NCBI GenBank assembly: GCA_017623155.1
Contig: JAGAPR010000001.1
Location: forward strand, 248,001-312,000
Direction: 5' to 3'
Source: Prevotella sp.
Lineage (GTDB): Bacteria; Bacteroidota; Bacteroidia; Bacteroidales; Bacteroidaceae
DNA: 64,000 nucleotides
Shown here: positions 47,673 through 55,788 of the stretch, one piece after another
Position numbering within the stretch: the first letter of the stretch is position 1
Layout: every line of letters begins with the position of its first letter
The notes under the pieces: model-generated
Seen by the model: the letters and a program-made list of their open reading frames with translations, nothing else
Told to the model about the DNA's origin: nothing
Databases searched by the model: none
Made by a program: the position numbers and the translations under genes

Positions 47673-47704
47673 AAAGAGTTTCAAATTATCTTGAAACTCT
47701 TTTT
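47673..47704 (-). terminator. Terminator of the tRNA-Ser/Glu/Glu transcript
   Basis: On the minus strand AAAGAGTTTCAA pairs with TTTGAAACTCTT across a short loop, followed by a T run. It lies just after the first-listed tRNA-Glu. Confidence 0.85.
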
Positions 47705-47705
47705 G

Positions 47706-47777
47706 TAGTGGATAGGGGAATCGAACCCCTATGCCAAGATTGAGAATCTTGTATCCTAACCATTAGATGAATCCACC
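47706..47777 (-). tRNA. tRNA-Glu, anticodon CTC, copy 1
   Basis: The 72-base minus-strand gene begins GGTGGATTCATCTAATGG. The anticodon loop is TTCTCAA on stem CAAGA/TCTTG. It is identical to the copy at 47831-47902. CCA is not encoded. Confidence 0.96.
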
Positions 47778-47791
47778 GTAGCTTTCTAAAT

Positions 47792-47830
47792 TCAAAAAAA
47801 GAGCCTCATTTTATTCTGAAACTCTTTTTG
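47792..47830 (-). terminator. Terminator-like hairpin between the two tRNA-Glu genes
   Basis: On the minus strand AAAGAGTTTCA pairs with TGAGGCTCTTT (two mismatches), followed by a T run. It resembles the terminator at 47673-47704 and was probably duplicated with the tRNA gene, then drifted. Confidence 0.6.
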
Positions 47831-47902
47831 TAGTGGATAGGGGAATCGAACCCCTATGCCAAGATTGAGAATCTTGTATCCTAACCATTAGATGAATCCA
47901 CC
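47831..47902 (-). tRNA. tRNA-Glu, anticodon CTC, copy 2
   Basis: This copy is identical over 72 bases to the one at 47706-47777, exactly 125 bases away. It is the nearer of the two to the promoter. Confidence 0.96.
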
Positions 47903-47923
47903 ATTGAATTTTCTTGTTTTCTG

Positions 47924-48010
47924 CGGAAGCTGGGGGATTCGAACCCCCGGTACGAGAACTCGTACGGCAGTTTAGCAAACTGCTGGTTTCAGCCACTCAC
48001 CCAAACTTCC
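47924..48010 (-). tRNA. tRNA-Ser, anticodon GCT
   Basis: The 87-base minus-strand gene begins GGAAGTTTGGGTGAGTGGC. The anticodon loop is TTGCTAA on stem GCAGT/ACTGC. A long variable arm (CGTACGAG/CTCGTACC) is typical of class II tRNA-Ser. It is the first gene of the transcript. Confidence 0.96.
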
Positions 48011-48053
48011 TTCCCAGAAATCGTTTCTGTAACATTTTCGCTTAAATGCGGTG

Positions 48054-48085
48054 CAAAGGTAGGTATTTTATTTTATATCTGCAAA
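48054..48085 (-). promoter_or_regulatory. Promoter of the tRNA-Ser/Glu/Glu transcript
   Basis: Minus-strand TTTG (48082-48085), 20 bases, TACCTTTG (48054-48061): consensus match. Confidence 0.85.
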
Positions 48086-48147
48086 TTTTATATTGAAAAA
48101 ATTTAGCGATTGGTAAAATCGCTTTATTTTGCTGCTTTGAAAACAAC

Positions 48148-48522
48148 TCATTGGTTGCTTTTAAGCGAGATAACGCGTGTTATATCATTATCCATATAAT
48201 AACTGTCGGAGCAGTTCTTTCCGTTGGATTTATACTCAACTCGGATAACTTTCAGATTACGTTCTATATTTCCCGGTACATATGCAATGTCTTTTTTGTA
48301 TCTGTCGGATTGTTTCAGAATATCGCGCATTACATAAACCAAGGAGTCGGTTATATATCTGGTCGAATCAATGTCGTGAAAAACGATATCTGTTGGCTTT
48401 TTGCCGTTCAACATGTTGACTTCCATGAAGTCTTTTACTATCGATTCCGCTTTATGTTGTTGTCCGCAGGAGAATGCGGACAACAACACTACGGTCATTA
48501 ATACGTGGTATATGGATTTCAT
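48148..48522 (-). CDS. Small lipoprotein of unknown function
   Basis: The 124-residue protein has a lipoprotein signal (HVLMTVVLLSAFSCGQQ), so it is probably lipid-anchored at the Cys. The rest is a small mixed alpha/beta domain (DSLVYVMRDILKQSDRYKKD, then KVIRVEYKSNGKNCSDSYYM) that I do not recognise. Proteins of this size and layout are common in Bacteroidales and have no known function. Its start codon directly abuts the pepD stop, so it is co-transcribed and probably translationally coupled. Confidence 0.75.
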   Translation of the reverse strand: MKSIYHVLMTVVLLSAFSCGQQHKAESIVKDFMEVNMLNGKKPTDIVFHDIDSTRYITDSLVYVMRDILKQSDRYKKDIAYVPGNIERNLKVIRVEYKSNGKNCSDSYYMDNDITRVISLKSNQ

Positions 48523-49980
48523 TTATTTCAAGGGTATGTTTTTGAGTATCTCTATCAGATGGTCCCATACTTTCTGTACTGATGGTATATAAAGCCTTTC
48601 ATCGGGCGTGTGTACGTAGCGCAGGGTTGGACCGAATGACACCATATCCAAGTTGGGATATCTCTCGGAGAACAGTCCGCATTCAAGTCCGGCGTGAATG
48701 CCTTTCACTATCGGTTCGTTGCCAAACAATTTCTTGTATGTCTCAACAGCGATTTTGGTCAGTTCGCTGTTGGGATTCATCTTCCATGCGGGATACCCGT
48801 CGTTTTGTATCACTTTGGCTCCGGCCAGTTCGAATATGGCTTTCACTGTGTTGCATTGGTTGTCAAGATTACTCATCACGTTGCTGCGTTGTGACGATAC
48901 TATTGTCATTGTGCTGTCGCCTGTCACCACGCTTGCTATATTGCTTGACGTTTCAACCATGTATGACAGAGCTTCATCCTGACACATTGCAAAAACACCG
49001 TTGTCAACACCCTGCAATGCGCGTATTATATTGTCGGAAATGTTCTTTGGAAGTACTTTCTCCGCTTCGATGCTTTCCATCTTGAAAATCATTTCCGTAT
49101 CGGATACGTGGAATTCGTCTTCCACTTCGTTGGTAAATATGTTCCAGTCAATCCGTATGTTCTCTTTCGCTTCGTTTGGAACGGCTATTATGAATTTGCC
49201 GTCTCTCGGTATGGCGTTGTGCATTTTGCCCGAGTTGAACTGCGCAAGACGAACGTCATACTTCTCCATCTCCTTGTAAAGGAAGCGACCGAGAATTTTT
49301 ATCGCGTTTGCTCTTTTCTTGTTAATGTCATCTCCCGAGTGTCCTCCGGTAAGCCCTTTTAGCGAGCCTTGGATGAAGAAGTATCCGTTCGGAGCGTCTT
49401 CTCTGGCAAATTCAAATGTTGCTGTTGTGCTTCTTCCGCCGGCACAAGACACAAAGAACTGTCCTTCATCCTCACTGTCAAGGTTTATAAGCATGTCGCC
49501 GGTCATAAATCCGGCTTCCATTCCGCTTGCTCCGGTTAATTGTGTTTCTTCGTCTCTTGTGAACACACATTCTATCGGGCCGTGCTCTATGTCGTTGGCT
49601 TCCAATAGAGCCAATTCGATAGCCACTCCGATACCGTCGTCGGCTCCCAGAGTAGTGCCTTCTGCCGTAAGCCATTCGCCGTCGATATATGTCCGAATGG
49701 GGGCTTTGTCGAAATCGAAATCAACATCGACGAGCTTGTCGCACACCATATCCATGTGGCTTTGCAGTATCACAGTCTTCCTGTTCTCATATCCGGGAGT
49801 TGCCGCTTTTCTTATTATCACGTTTCCGGTAGCGTCTACCGAAGTATCCAATCCATGTTTCTCGCCCCAAAGTTTGAGATATTCTATCATTTTCTCTTCA
49901 CGCTTCGAGGGACGCGGAATGTTGTTTATTTGTGCAAATTGTTCAAAAACGCCGGTCGGCTTTAAATCACTTTTATTCAT
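48523..49980 (-). CDS. pepD: Aminoacyl-histidine dipeptidase
   Basis: PepD is a cytoplasmic M20C metallopeptidase that hydrolyses Xaa-His and other dipeptides. The 485 residues match the family. Zn ligands and catalytic residues lie in VILQSHMDMVCDK, LGADDGIGVAIEL, CVFTRDEETQLTGASGM and the late His in KGIHAGLECGLFSERYP. The start ATG at 49980 (MNKSDLKPTGVFEQFAQINN) is standard for the family. A TAACTTTG on the minus strand at 50046-50053 is a likely -7 element. The small lipoprotein gene follows directly. Confidence 0.95.
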   Translation of the reverse strand: MNKSDLKPTGVFEQFAQINNIPRPSKREEKMIEYLKLWGEKHGLDTSVDATGNVIIRKAATPGYENRKTVILQSHMDMVCDKLVDVDFDFDKAPIRTYIDGEWLTAEGTTLGADDGIGVAIELALLEANDIEHGPIECVFTRDEETQLTGASGMEAGFMTGDMLINLDSEDEGQFFVSCAGGRSTTATFEFAREDAPNGYFFIQGSLKGLTGGHSGDDINKKRANAIKILGRFLYKEMEKYDVRLAQFNSGKMHNAIPRDGKFIIAVPNEAKENIRIDWNIFTNEVEDEFHVSDTEMIFKMESIEAEKVLPKNISDNIIRALQGVDNGVFAMCQDEALSYMVETSSNIASVVTGDSTMTIVSSQRSNVMSNLDNQCNTVKAIFELAGAKVIQNDGYPAWKMNPNSELTKIAVETYKKLFGNEPIVKGIHAGLECGLFSERYPNLDMVSFGPTLRYVHTPDERLYIPSVQKVWDHLIEILKNIPLK

Positions 49981-50031
49981 TATTTTTTTCTTTTTTATTA
50001 TTGTTTTAATTAATAATTGATTAATTTACAT

Positions 50032-50053
50032 TACCTTTGTAACCGCAAAGTTA
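50032..50053. promoter_or_regulatory. Overlapping divergent -7 elements
   Basis: TACCTTTG (plus, 50032-50039) and TAACTTTG (minus, 50046-50053) face each other 6 bases apart, forming an interrupted palindrome between pepD and the small membrane-protein gene. No -33 TTTG was found for either. Confidence 0.55.
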
Positions 50054-50059
50054 CGGATT

Positions 50060-50269
50060 ATGATTGAGATAATGCTATTAAGCACGTTAATTATTGCTAT
50101 ATCAATGGCATTTTTATGTGTGAAATTATTTCTGCGCAGAGATGGCAAATTCTCGTCGCAGCATATCCATGACAATCCCGGAATGAAAGAACGTGGCATC
50201 CATTGTGTGATGGATCAAGACCGCGAGGCGCGCAGCCGGTCACCTTATGCCGTTTCGGAAAATGAATAG
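50060..50269 (+). CDS. Small membrane protein of unknown function
   Basis: The 69-residue protein has one N-terminal membrane helix (MLLSTLIIAISMAFLCVKLF) and a polar tail with NPGMKERGIHCVMDQDREAR. The tail is too ordered to be random and I believe similar short proteins occur across Bacteroidales, but I cannot name a function. It lies 22 bases upstream of the OmpH-like gene, with a -7 element 20 bases before its start. The single Cys in the tail (GIHCV) is worth noting. Confidence 0.7.
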   Translation: MIEIMLLSTLIIAISMAFLCVKLFLRRDGKFSSQHIHDNPGMKERGIHCVMDQDREARSRSPYAVSENE

Positions 50270-50291
50270 AAAAAACAATTAAACAATAAAA

Positions 50292-50903
50292 ATGATGAAT
50301 AAGAAAAACATTTTTCAGGTATTCTGTGCCGCAGCGGTTGCCGGTTTGGCGCTTACCGCATGCAATAAGTCTGCTCCAAAGATGGACGAGACCCCCGCAC
50401 AGACAGCGACAGCCGTTACTGGCGAAATGAGAATTGCATATATTGAGGTCGATTCGTTGATGTCTCAGTATAAGTTCTGCAAGGATTTTACAGCCATTTT
50501 GCAGAAAAAGAGCAACAATGCCCGTAACACTCTCAATCAAAAGGGGCAGAAGTTGCAGGCCGCGGCTGCCAATTTCCAGCAGAAGTTGAGCAATAACGGA
50601 TTTACAAGTCGCGAGCAGGCGGAAAGCGTTCAGGCTGCTTTACAGCGTCAACAGCAAGATTTGCAGGAGTTGCAAAACCGTCTCGGCTCTGAATTGGATG
50701 CAGAGACGGCAAAGTACAATGCCGCGTTGCGCGATTCGTTGCAAAACTTCTTGAAAGTCTATAACAAGACAAAAAAGTATGATTTGATATTGTCAAAGGC
50801 CGGAGATAATATTTTGCTTGCCGATAAGAAGCTCGATATTACGGTGGATGTGATAAACGGTTTGAACAAGAGATATAAGCCGGCGAAAGCAGACAAGAAA
50901 TAA
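50292..50903 (+). CDS. OmpH/Skp-like lipoprotein
   Basis: The 203-residue protein has a lipoprotein signal (AAAVAGLALTACNKS). A short linker is followed by MRIAYIEVDSLMSQYKFCKD, the typical start of the OmpH/Skp domain, and a long coiled coil rich in Gln (LQRQQQDLQELQNRLGSEL). Skp proteins chaperone outer-membrane proteins in the periplasm; this one would be tethered by its lipid. The domain end DKKLDITVDVINGLNKRY is also family-like. Two terminators in tandem follow it. Confidence 0.85.
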   Translation: MMNKKNIFQVFCAAAVAGLALTACNKSAPKMDETPAQTATAVTGEMRIAYIEVDSLMSQYKFCKDFTAILQKKSNNARNTLNQKGQKLQAAAANFQQKLSNNGFTSREQAESVQAALQRQQQDLQELQNRLGSELDAETAKYNAALRDSLQNFLKVYNKTKKYDLILSKAGDNILLADKKLDITVDVINGLNKRYKPAKADKK

Positions 50904-50961
50904 TTTTCCTGCTTGCGAATGTCTGTTGTGTACGGCATTCAGCGGTATTGGGATGATGATT

Positions 50962-51004
50962 AAAGAATGCGACAATTCCGAATATGCAGATTGTCGCATT
51001 CTTT
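50962..51004. terminator. Terminator after the OmpH-like gene
   Basis: AAAGAATGCGACAA pairs perfectly (14 bp) with TTGTCGCATTCTTT. Confidence 0.8.
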
Positions 51005-51013
51005 ATATAAAAG

Positions 51014-51049
51014 AAGACAGCCACATTATGATATGCGGCTGTCTTTTTT
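51014..51049. terminator. Second terminator, shared with carB
   Basis: AAGACAGCCACAT pairs with ATGCGGCTGTCTT (one mismatch) and is followed by a run of T on the plus strand. It lies 18 bases from the carB stop codon and probably works for both strands. Confidence 0.82.
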
Positions 51050-51066
51050 GTTTGATGAAATAAAAC

Positions 51067-54000
51067 TTATGCGTTGTATTCCTGCCAGCTCTTTATCTTT
51101 ATGTCTTGTTGCTTTATTGCGCAGAAAGCTTCAATAAAGGCCTTTGCCAATCTCACGTTTGTCATCAGAGGGATGTTATGGTCTATTGCCCCGCGGCGTA
51201 TTCTATAACCGTTTGTGAGTTCGCGCCTTGTGCGGTTCTTGGGAACATTGATTATCAAATCGAATTTATGCTCGGCAATCATGTCCATCACGTTGTTGTC
51301 GCAGTTCTCGTCGGGCCACCCCACGGCAATTGCCGGCACATCGTTCTCGTTCAGGAATTTGGCTGTTCCGGCCGTGGCATATACTTCGAAGCCTTTTTTC
51401 ACTAACTGATGGGCGGGCTCCAGTAGCGACACTTTGCCTTTCGCGCCTCCCGAGGACATGAGTATACGCTTTTCCGGGATGCGGTAGCCTGTTGCGATAA
51501 GCGCATTGAGAAGTGCCTCGTTCATATCGTCACCGAGACATCCCACCTCACCTGTGGAAGACATGTCGACGCCAAGCACAGGGTCGGCATTCTGCAGGCG
51601 GGCAAACGAGAACTGTGATGCCTTAACGCCAATCCTGTCTATGTCGAACTCGCTCTTGTCAGGCTTTGCGTATGGCGCATCGAGCATAATCTTTGTTGCC
51701 GTCTCTATGAAGTTGCGTTTCAGTATCTTGCTTACGAACGGGAACGAGCGCGAAGCGCGCAAGTTACATTCGATAACCTTTATCTCACGGTTCTTGGCAA
51801 GGAACTGTATGTTGAAAGGTCCGCTTATATTCAGTTCTTCCGCTATCTTGCAAGCTGTTTTCTTTATCTGTCTTACGGTAGAGAAGTAGATGTTCTGCGC
51901 GGGGAACACCATTGTCGCGTCGCCGGAGTGTACACCGGCATACTCTATATGCTCGGAGATGGCATATTCCACGATTTGTCCCTTGTCGGCCACAGCGTCA
52001 AATTCAATCTCTTTTGTCTCCTGCATAAACTGCGATACAACAACCGGATACTCCTTGCTTACTTCCGTTGCCATTTTCAGGAAGCGTTCCAGTTCTTCCG
52101 AGCTGTAACATACATTCATTGCCGCTCCGGACAACACGTATGACGGACGTACCAGAACCGGGAAACCAACTGTGTCCACAAACTCCTTGATGTCGTCGAA
52201 TGATGTCAGCGCGCGCCATGCCGGCTGGTCTATTCCCAATTTGTCGAGCATGGCCGAGAACTTGTCACGGTTTTCAGCACGGTCAATGTCGATAGGCGAG
52301 GTGCCGAGCACAGGCACGCCGCGGCGATGCAGTTTCATTGCAAGGTTGTTCGGAATCTGACCTCCCACACTCACTATGACACCTTTCGGCGTTTCAAGGT
52401 CTATAACATCGAGTACACGCTCAAGCGACAACTCATCGAAATACAGCCTGTCGCACATGTCATAGTCGGTGGATACGGTCTCAGGGTTATAGTTTATCAT
52501 TATAGACTTATACCCGAGCTTGCGTGCCGTATTGATGGCATTCACCGAACACCAGTCGAACTCTACGGAAGAACCGATACGGTAAGCGCCCGAGCCGAGA
52601 ACAACAACCGACTTCTCGTTTTTATAGTAGTCGATGTCATGCCCATCTGAACCATACGTGAAATAGAGATAGTTTGTAAGCTCCGGATGCTCGCTTGCCA
52701 CGGTATTGATGCGCTTCACTGCCGGCAGAATACCCTTCTGTATACGGTATTTGCGCACTTCGAGGTTCTCCTTCTCCATATTTCCCGATGTAGGCTTCAG
52801 TACAAAGCGCGCTATCTGGAAGTCGGAGAATCCTGCCGCCTTCACTTCTTTGAGCAGTTCTGCGGGTATCTCCTCCAATGCGTTGTATTGCTGCAACTTA
52901 TGCTTTAAGTCTACAATGTTTTTCAACCTTTGCAGGAACCACGGGTCAATCTTCGTGAGTTCTTCTATACGCTCTATGCTGTAGCCATCTTCAAACGCCT
53001 GTGCGATGGCGAAGATACGCAAGTCTGTAGGGTTAGCCAATTCCTCATCAAGATTGTCGAAGCGTGTGTGGTCGTTTCCTACAAATCCGTGCATACCTTG
53101 TCCTATCATTCGCAGACCCTTCTGAATCATCTCCTCAAACGAGCGTCCGATAGACATTATCTCGCCGACCGACTTCATCGACGAGCCGATAAGACGGCTC
53201 ACGCCGGCAAACTTTGTAAGGTCCCAACGAGGAATCTTGCATATCATATAGTCGAGCTGCGGCGCGGTGTAAGCCGAATTTGGCGTACCCATCTCTCCGA
53301 TTTGGTCAAGAGTGTAGCCAAGGGCAATCTTCGCAGCCACGAAAGCCAGCGGATAGCCGGTGGCCTTGGATGCCAGAGCCGACGAACGGCTCAGACGCGC
53401 GTTGACCTCGATTATGCGGTAGTCATTTGTCTCGGCGTTGAAGGCAAACTGAATGTTGCATTCTCCGACAATGCCGAGATGGCGCACGCAGCGGATGGAA
53501 ATATCTTGAAGCATCTTCACCTGCTCGTCTGTAAGCGAACATGTGGGAGCCACAACGATTGACTCGCCTGTATGTATGCCGAGCGGGTCGAAGTTTTCCA
53601 TCGAAGCAACGGTGAAGCAATGGTCGTTAGCATCGCGGATAACCTCGAACTCAATCTCTTTCCAGCCTTTGAGCGACTCCTCCACGAGCACCTGCGGAGC
53701 GAAAGTGAATGCGCTGCCTGCCAGTTCCTTGAACACTTCCTCATCCTTGCAGATGCCCGAACCGAGCCCGCCGAGCGCGTATGCCGAGCGTATCATCACC
53801 GGGTAGCCTATTTTGCGGGCCGCATTGAGAGCGTCATCCATGTTTTCCACGGCCTCGCTTATCGGGGTTTTAAGTTCTATCTCATCGAGCTTCTTCACGA
53901 ATAAATCTCTGTCTTCGGTATACATTATGGCATCGACAGATGTTCCCAAAACCTCAACGCCATATTCCTTGAGCACGCCGTTGGTGTAAAGTTCGGTTCC

Positions 54001-54288
54001 GCAGTTGAGTGCCGTCTGTCCGCCAAAAGCGAGAAGAATGCCGTCGGGGCGTTCTTTCTTTATAATCTCGGTGACAAAATAGGGAGTAACAGGTTGAAAA
54101 TAAACCTTGTCCGCGATACCTTCCGATGTCTGTATCGTAGCGATATTAGGATTGACAAGCACAGACGATATTCCTTCTTCGCGCAATGCTTTCAATGCTT
54201 GCGAACCTGAATAGTCAAACTCACCGGCTTGTCCGATTTTCAAGGCACCTGAGCCGAGCACAAGAACCTTCTCTAATTTTTTCTTCAT
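51067..54288 (-). CDS. carB: Carbamoyl-phosphate synthase large subunit
   Basis: CarB makes carbamoyl phosphate from bicarbonate, ammonia and two ATP for pyrimidine and arginine synthesis. The 1073 residues hold two ATP-grasp halves: LVLGSGALKIGQAGEFDYSG and VVLGSGAYRIGSSVEFDWCS at their starts, with NARLSRSSALASKATGYPLA and CNLRASRSFPFVSKILKRNF further on. A C-terminal MGS-like allosteric domain (VSLLEPAHQLVKKGFEVYAT) is present. It stands alone: carA is not adjacent and not in the window. A TATCTTTG lies on the minus strand at 54330-54337. Confidence 0.98.
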   Translation of the reverse strand: MKKKLEKVLVLGSGALKIGQAGEFDYSGSQALKALREEGISSVLVNPNIATIQTSEGIADKVYFQPVTPYFVTEIIKKERPDGILLAFGGQTALNCGTELYTNGVLKEYGVEVLGTSVDAIMYTEDRDLFVKKLDEIELKTPISEAVENMDDALNAARKIGYPVMIRSAYALGGLGSGICKDEEVFKELAGSAFTFAPQVLVEESLKGWKEIEFEVIRDANDHCFTVASMENFDPLGIHTGESIVVAPTCSLTDEQVKMLQDISIRCVRHLGIVGECNIQFAFNAETNDYRIIEVNARLSRSSALASKATGYPLAFVAAKIALGYTLDQIGEMGTPNSAYTAPQLDYMICKIPRWDLTKFAGVSRLIGSSMKSVGEIMSIGRSFEEMIQKGLRMIGQGMHGFVGNDHTRFDNLDEELANPTDLRIFAIAQAFEDGYSIERIEELTKIDPWFLQRLKNIVDLKHKLQQYNALEEIPAELLKEVKAAGFSDFQIARFVLKPTSGNMEKENLEVRKYRIQKGILPAVKRINTVASEHPELTNYLYFTYGSDGHDIDYYKNEKSVVVLGSGAYRIGSSVEFDWCSVNAINTARKLGYKSIMINYNPETVSTDYDMCDRLYFDELSLERVLDVIDLETPKGVIVSVGGQIPNNLAMKLHRRGVPVLGTSPIDIDRAENRDKFSAMLDKLGIDQPAWRALTSFDDIKEFVDTVGFPVLVRPSYVLSGAAMNVCYSSEELERFLKMATEVSKEYPVVVSQFMQETKEIEFDAVADKGQIVEYAISEHIEYAGVHSGDATMVFPAQNIYFSTVRQIKKTACKIAEELNISGPFNIQFLAKNREIKVIECNLRASRSFPFVSKILKRNFIETATKIMLDAPYAKPDKSEFDIDRIGVKASQFSFARLQNADPVLGVDMSSTGEVGCLGDDMNEALLNALIATGYRIPEKRILMSSGGAKGKVSLLEPAHQLVKKGFEVYATAGTAKFLNENDVPAIAVGWPDENCDNNVMDMIAEHKFDLIINVPKNRTRRELTNGYRIRRGAIDHNIPLMTNVRLAKAFIEAFCAIKQQDIKIKSWQEYNA

Positions 54289-54329
54289 ATCTTTGGTGTT
54301 TCAATAAATTATCCGTGTCTTTTCGGGTG

Positions 54330-54337
54330 CAAAGATA
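54330..54337 (-). promoter_or_regulatory. Promoter -7 element of carB
   Basis: TATCTTTG on the minus strand fits TAnnTTTG, 41 bases before the start codon. A clear -33 TTTG is lacking. Confidence 0.65.
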
Positions 54338-54437
54338 CGTTTTTTATTTTTTTTTCTTTCATAAACAATAACCTTTTTGAATGTTTTCTATAATCTTTAT
54401 TATAGTAAGGTAAATATGAAAATCGTTTTCTTGAAAT

Positions 54438-54522
54438 GTTACGCGGCCGAAGTAACAGTGTTACTTGACTCGGGTAATATCGTGATTTGGCCCGAGTCGC
54501 ACTGTTACTCGGGCCGCGTAAC
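54438..54522. repeat. Four-unit palindromic array, type B, copy 2
   Basis: Units start at 54438, 54460, 54482 and 54504: GTTACGCGGCCGAAGTAAC, GTTACTTGACTCGGGTAAT, GTGATTTGGCCCGAGTCGC and GTTACTCGGGCCGCGTAAC, with spacers agt, atc and act. The outer units are clean palindromes and the inner two are degenerate, but GACTCGGG in unit 2 pairs with CCCGAGTC in unit 3. The left flank is TTGAAAT, as in the other type B copies. It lies between carB and the AlkD-like gene. Confidence 0.93.
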
Positions 54523-54566
54523 AAAATCGGTCGTTTCCTAACGGGAGGAAGAAATGGTGGCCGCAA

Positions 54567-55271
54567 TCATTCTTTCCGCATCAGTTTCGTTCTTTCTTCT
54601 TTCGAAAACTTCTCTATCGCATACCTCAGCATTGTCCGCGGCATGGCTTTTCTGTGTTGTTCGATGAAAGTGTAAAGCCGCCTCGGGTCTCGTTTTCCGG
54701 CCTCGCGCAGCATCCAGCCGGAGGCTTTGTGGATTAAGTCGCGAGGATGACTCATCATTTTTACGGCGAGACGATACGTGTCTTCGAGGTCGTTTTTGCG
54801 TATGAAAGCGAGGGTCGACACAATGGATATTCTGTTGTCCCATAATAAATCGCTTTCGGCCAAGCGGTAAAGAATGTCGCGCGGCTTGTCGATTAGAAAA
54901 TTGCCAATGACAGCCGGTGCCGATAAATCCACAAGATCCCAATTGTTTATTCGTTTTGTGTTTTCAAGATATAATTCAAACATATTTTGTTTTGTGCTTT
55001 CGTCGCCTTTCAGGCATTTTCTTACCATGATGAGTAAAGCGCACAGGCGGGCTTCGTGAAATTCGGAATGTAGCAGTGTTTTTATTTCTTCTTCTTCGAT
55101 GTCATAATGTCTGTGAGCCACAATTCGCGTGTGTGGAACCACCACTCCGAGAAAGACGTCGCCCTCTCCGTATTCACCTTTGGCGGTTTTGAAAAATCGT
55201 TGCAGAATGATGCGCTTCTCTTCTGTTGCCAGTTCTTTTAATTCCGATATTATATTATCTGTTGTTGTCAT
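54567..55271 (-). CDS. DNA alkylation repair protein, AlkD-like
   Basis: The 234-residue protein is made of helical HEAT-like repeats. The start of the domain reads FKTAKGEYGEGDVFLGVVVP, the typical AlkD segment, followed by HEARLCALLIMVRKC, NNWDLVDLSAPAVIGNFL and HPRDLIHKASGWMLREAGKR. AlkD removes bulky or cationic alkylated bases such as 3-methyladenine. The key Trp, Asp and Arg residues (NWDLVD, WDNR) are present. It is encoded alone on the minus strand; no consensus promoter was found upstream. Confidence 0.9.
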   Translation of the reverse strand: MTTTDNIISELKELATEEKRIILQRFFKTAKGEYGEGDVFLGVVVPHTRIVAHRHYDIEEEEIKTLLHSEFHEARLCALLIMVRKCLKGDESTKQNMFELYLENTKRINNWDLVDLSAPAVIGNFLIDKPRDILYRLAESDLLWDNRISIVSTLAFIRKNDLEDTYRLAVKMMSHPRDLIHKASGWMLREAGKRDPRRLYTFIEQHRKAMPRTMLRYAIEKFSKEERTKLMRKE

Positions 55272-55354
55272 TGCTCTGTCGTTTGTTGTAATAACGATAT
55301 GACATATATTTTATTATATTCGCGTGACCTGCGCGCTTAAAAATACTTTATAAT

Positions 55355-55385
55355 TTTGCCGTTTCAATATTTTGCCTTACTTTTG
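55355..55385 (+). promoter_or_regulatory. Promoter of rnpB
   Basis: TTTG (55355-55358), 19 bases, TACTTTTG (55378-55385): exact consensus match, with the likely RNA start 7 bases downstream. Confidence 0.88.
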
Positions 55386-55391
55386 CAGAAT

Positions 55392-55762
55392 GAAAGCAGT
55401 GCTCCGGTCTGTCGCCGGCATCGTTGTGATGCGGGAGGAAAGTCCGGGCAGCATAGGGTACCCGGCTTCCGAAAATAGAAGCCATTGGTGACAGTGGGAT
55501 ATGACAGAAGAGAATGACCGCCGGGTTGAAAGACTCGGTAAGGGTGAGAAGGTGGTGTAAGAGACCACCGGCCGGCGGGTGATCGTCGGGCCGTGTCATC
55601 CCGGGGCTGCAAGTTCGCGTATACCGTCGTTTGAGGGTTGCCCGCCCGAAGATATCCGACGGAGGGTAGAACGCTTGAACCGTGTGGTGACATACGGGTT
55701 AGATAAATGACAGACACCATGTTTTCATGGTACAGAACCCGGCTTATAGGTGCAGTGCTTTC
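55392..55762 (+). ncRNA. rnpB: RNase P RNA
   Basis: This is the catalytic RNA that trims tRNA 5' ends. Universal RNase P blocks are visible: GAGGAAAGTCCGGGC near 55434, GGTAAGGGTGAGAAGGTGG and TAAGAGACCACCGG in the middle, and ACAGAACCCGGCTTATAG near the 3' end. The ends pair as helix P1: GAAAGCA (from 55392) with TGCTTTC (to 55762), with further pairs inside. A T-rich tract follows. The promoter is an exact consensus. The start of the YihY gene lies 27 bases after the 3' end, and a longer form of that frame would overlap the RNA. Confidence 0.96.
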
Positions 55763-55788
55763 TTTTTCTTTTGATTTTGTTTTGGGGT

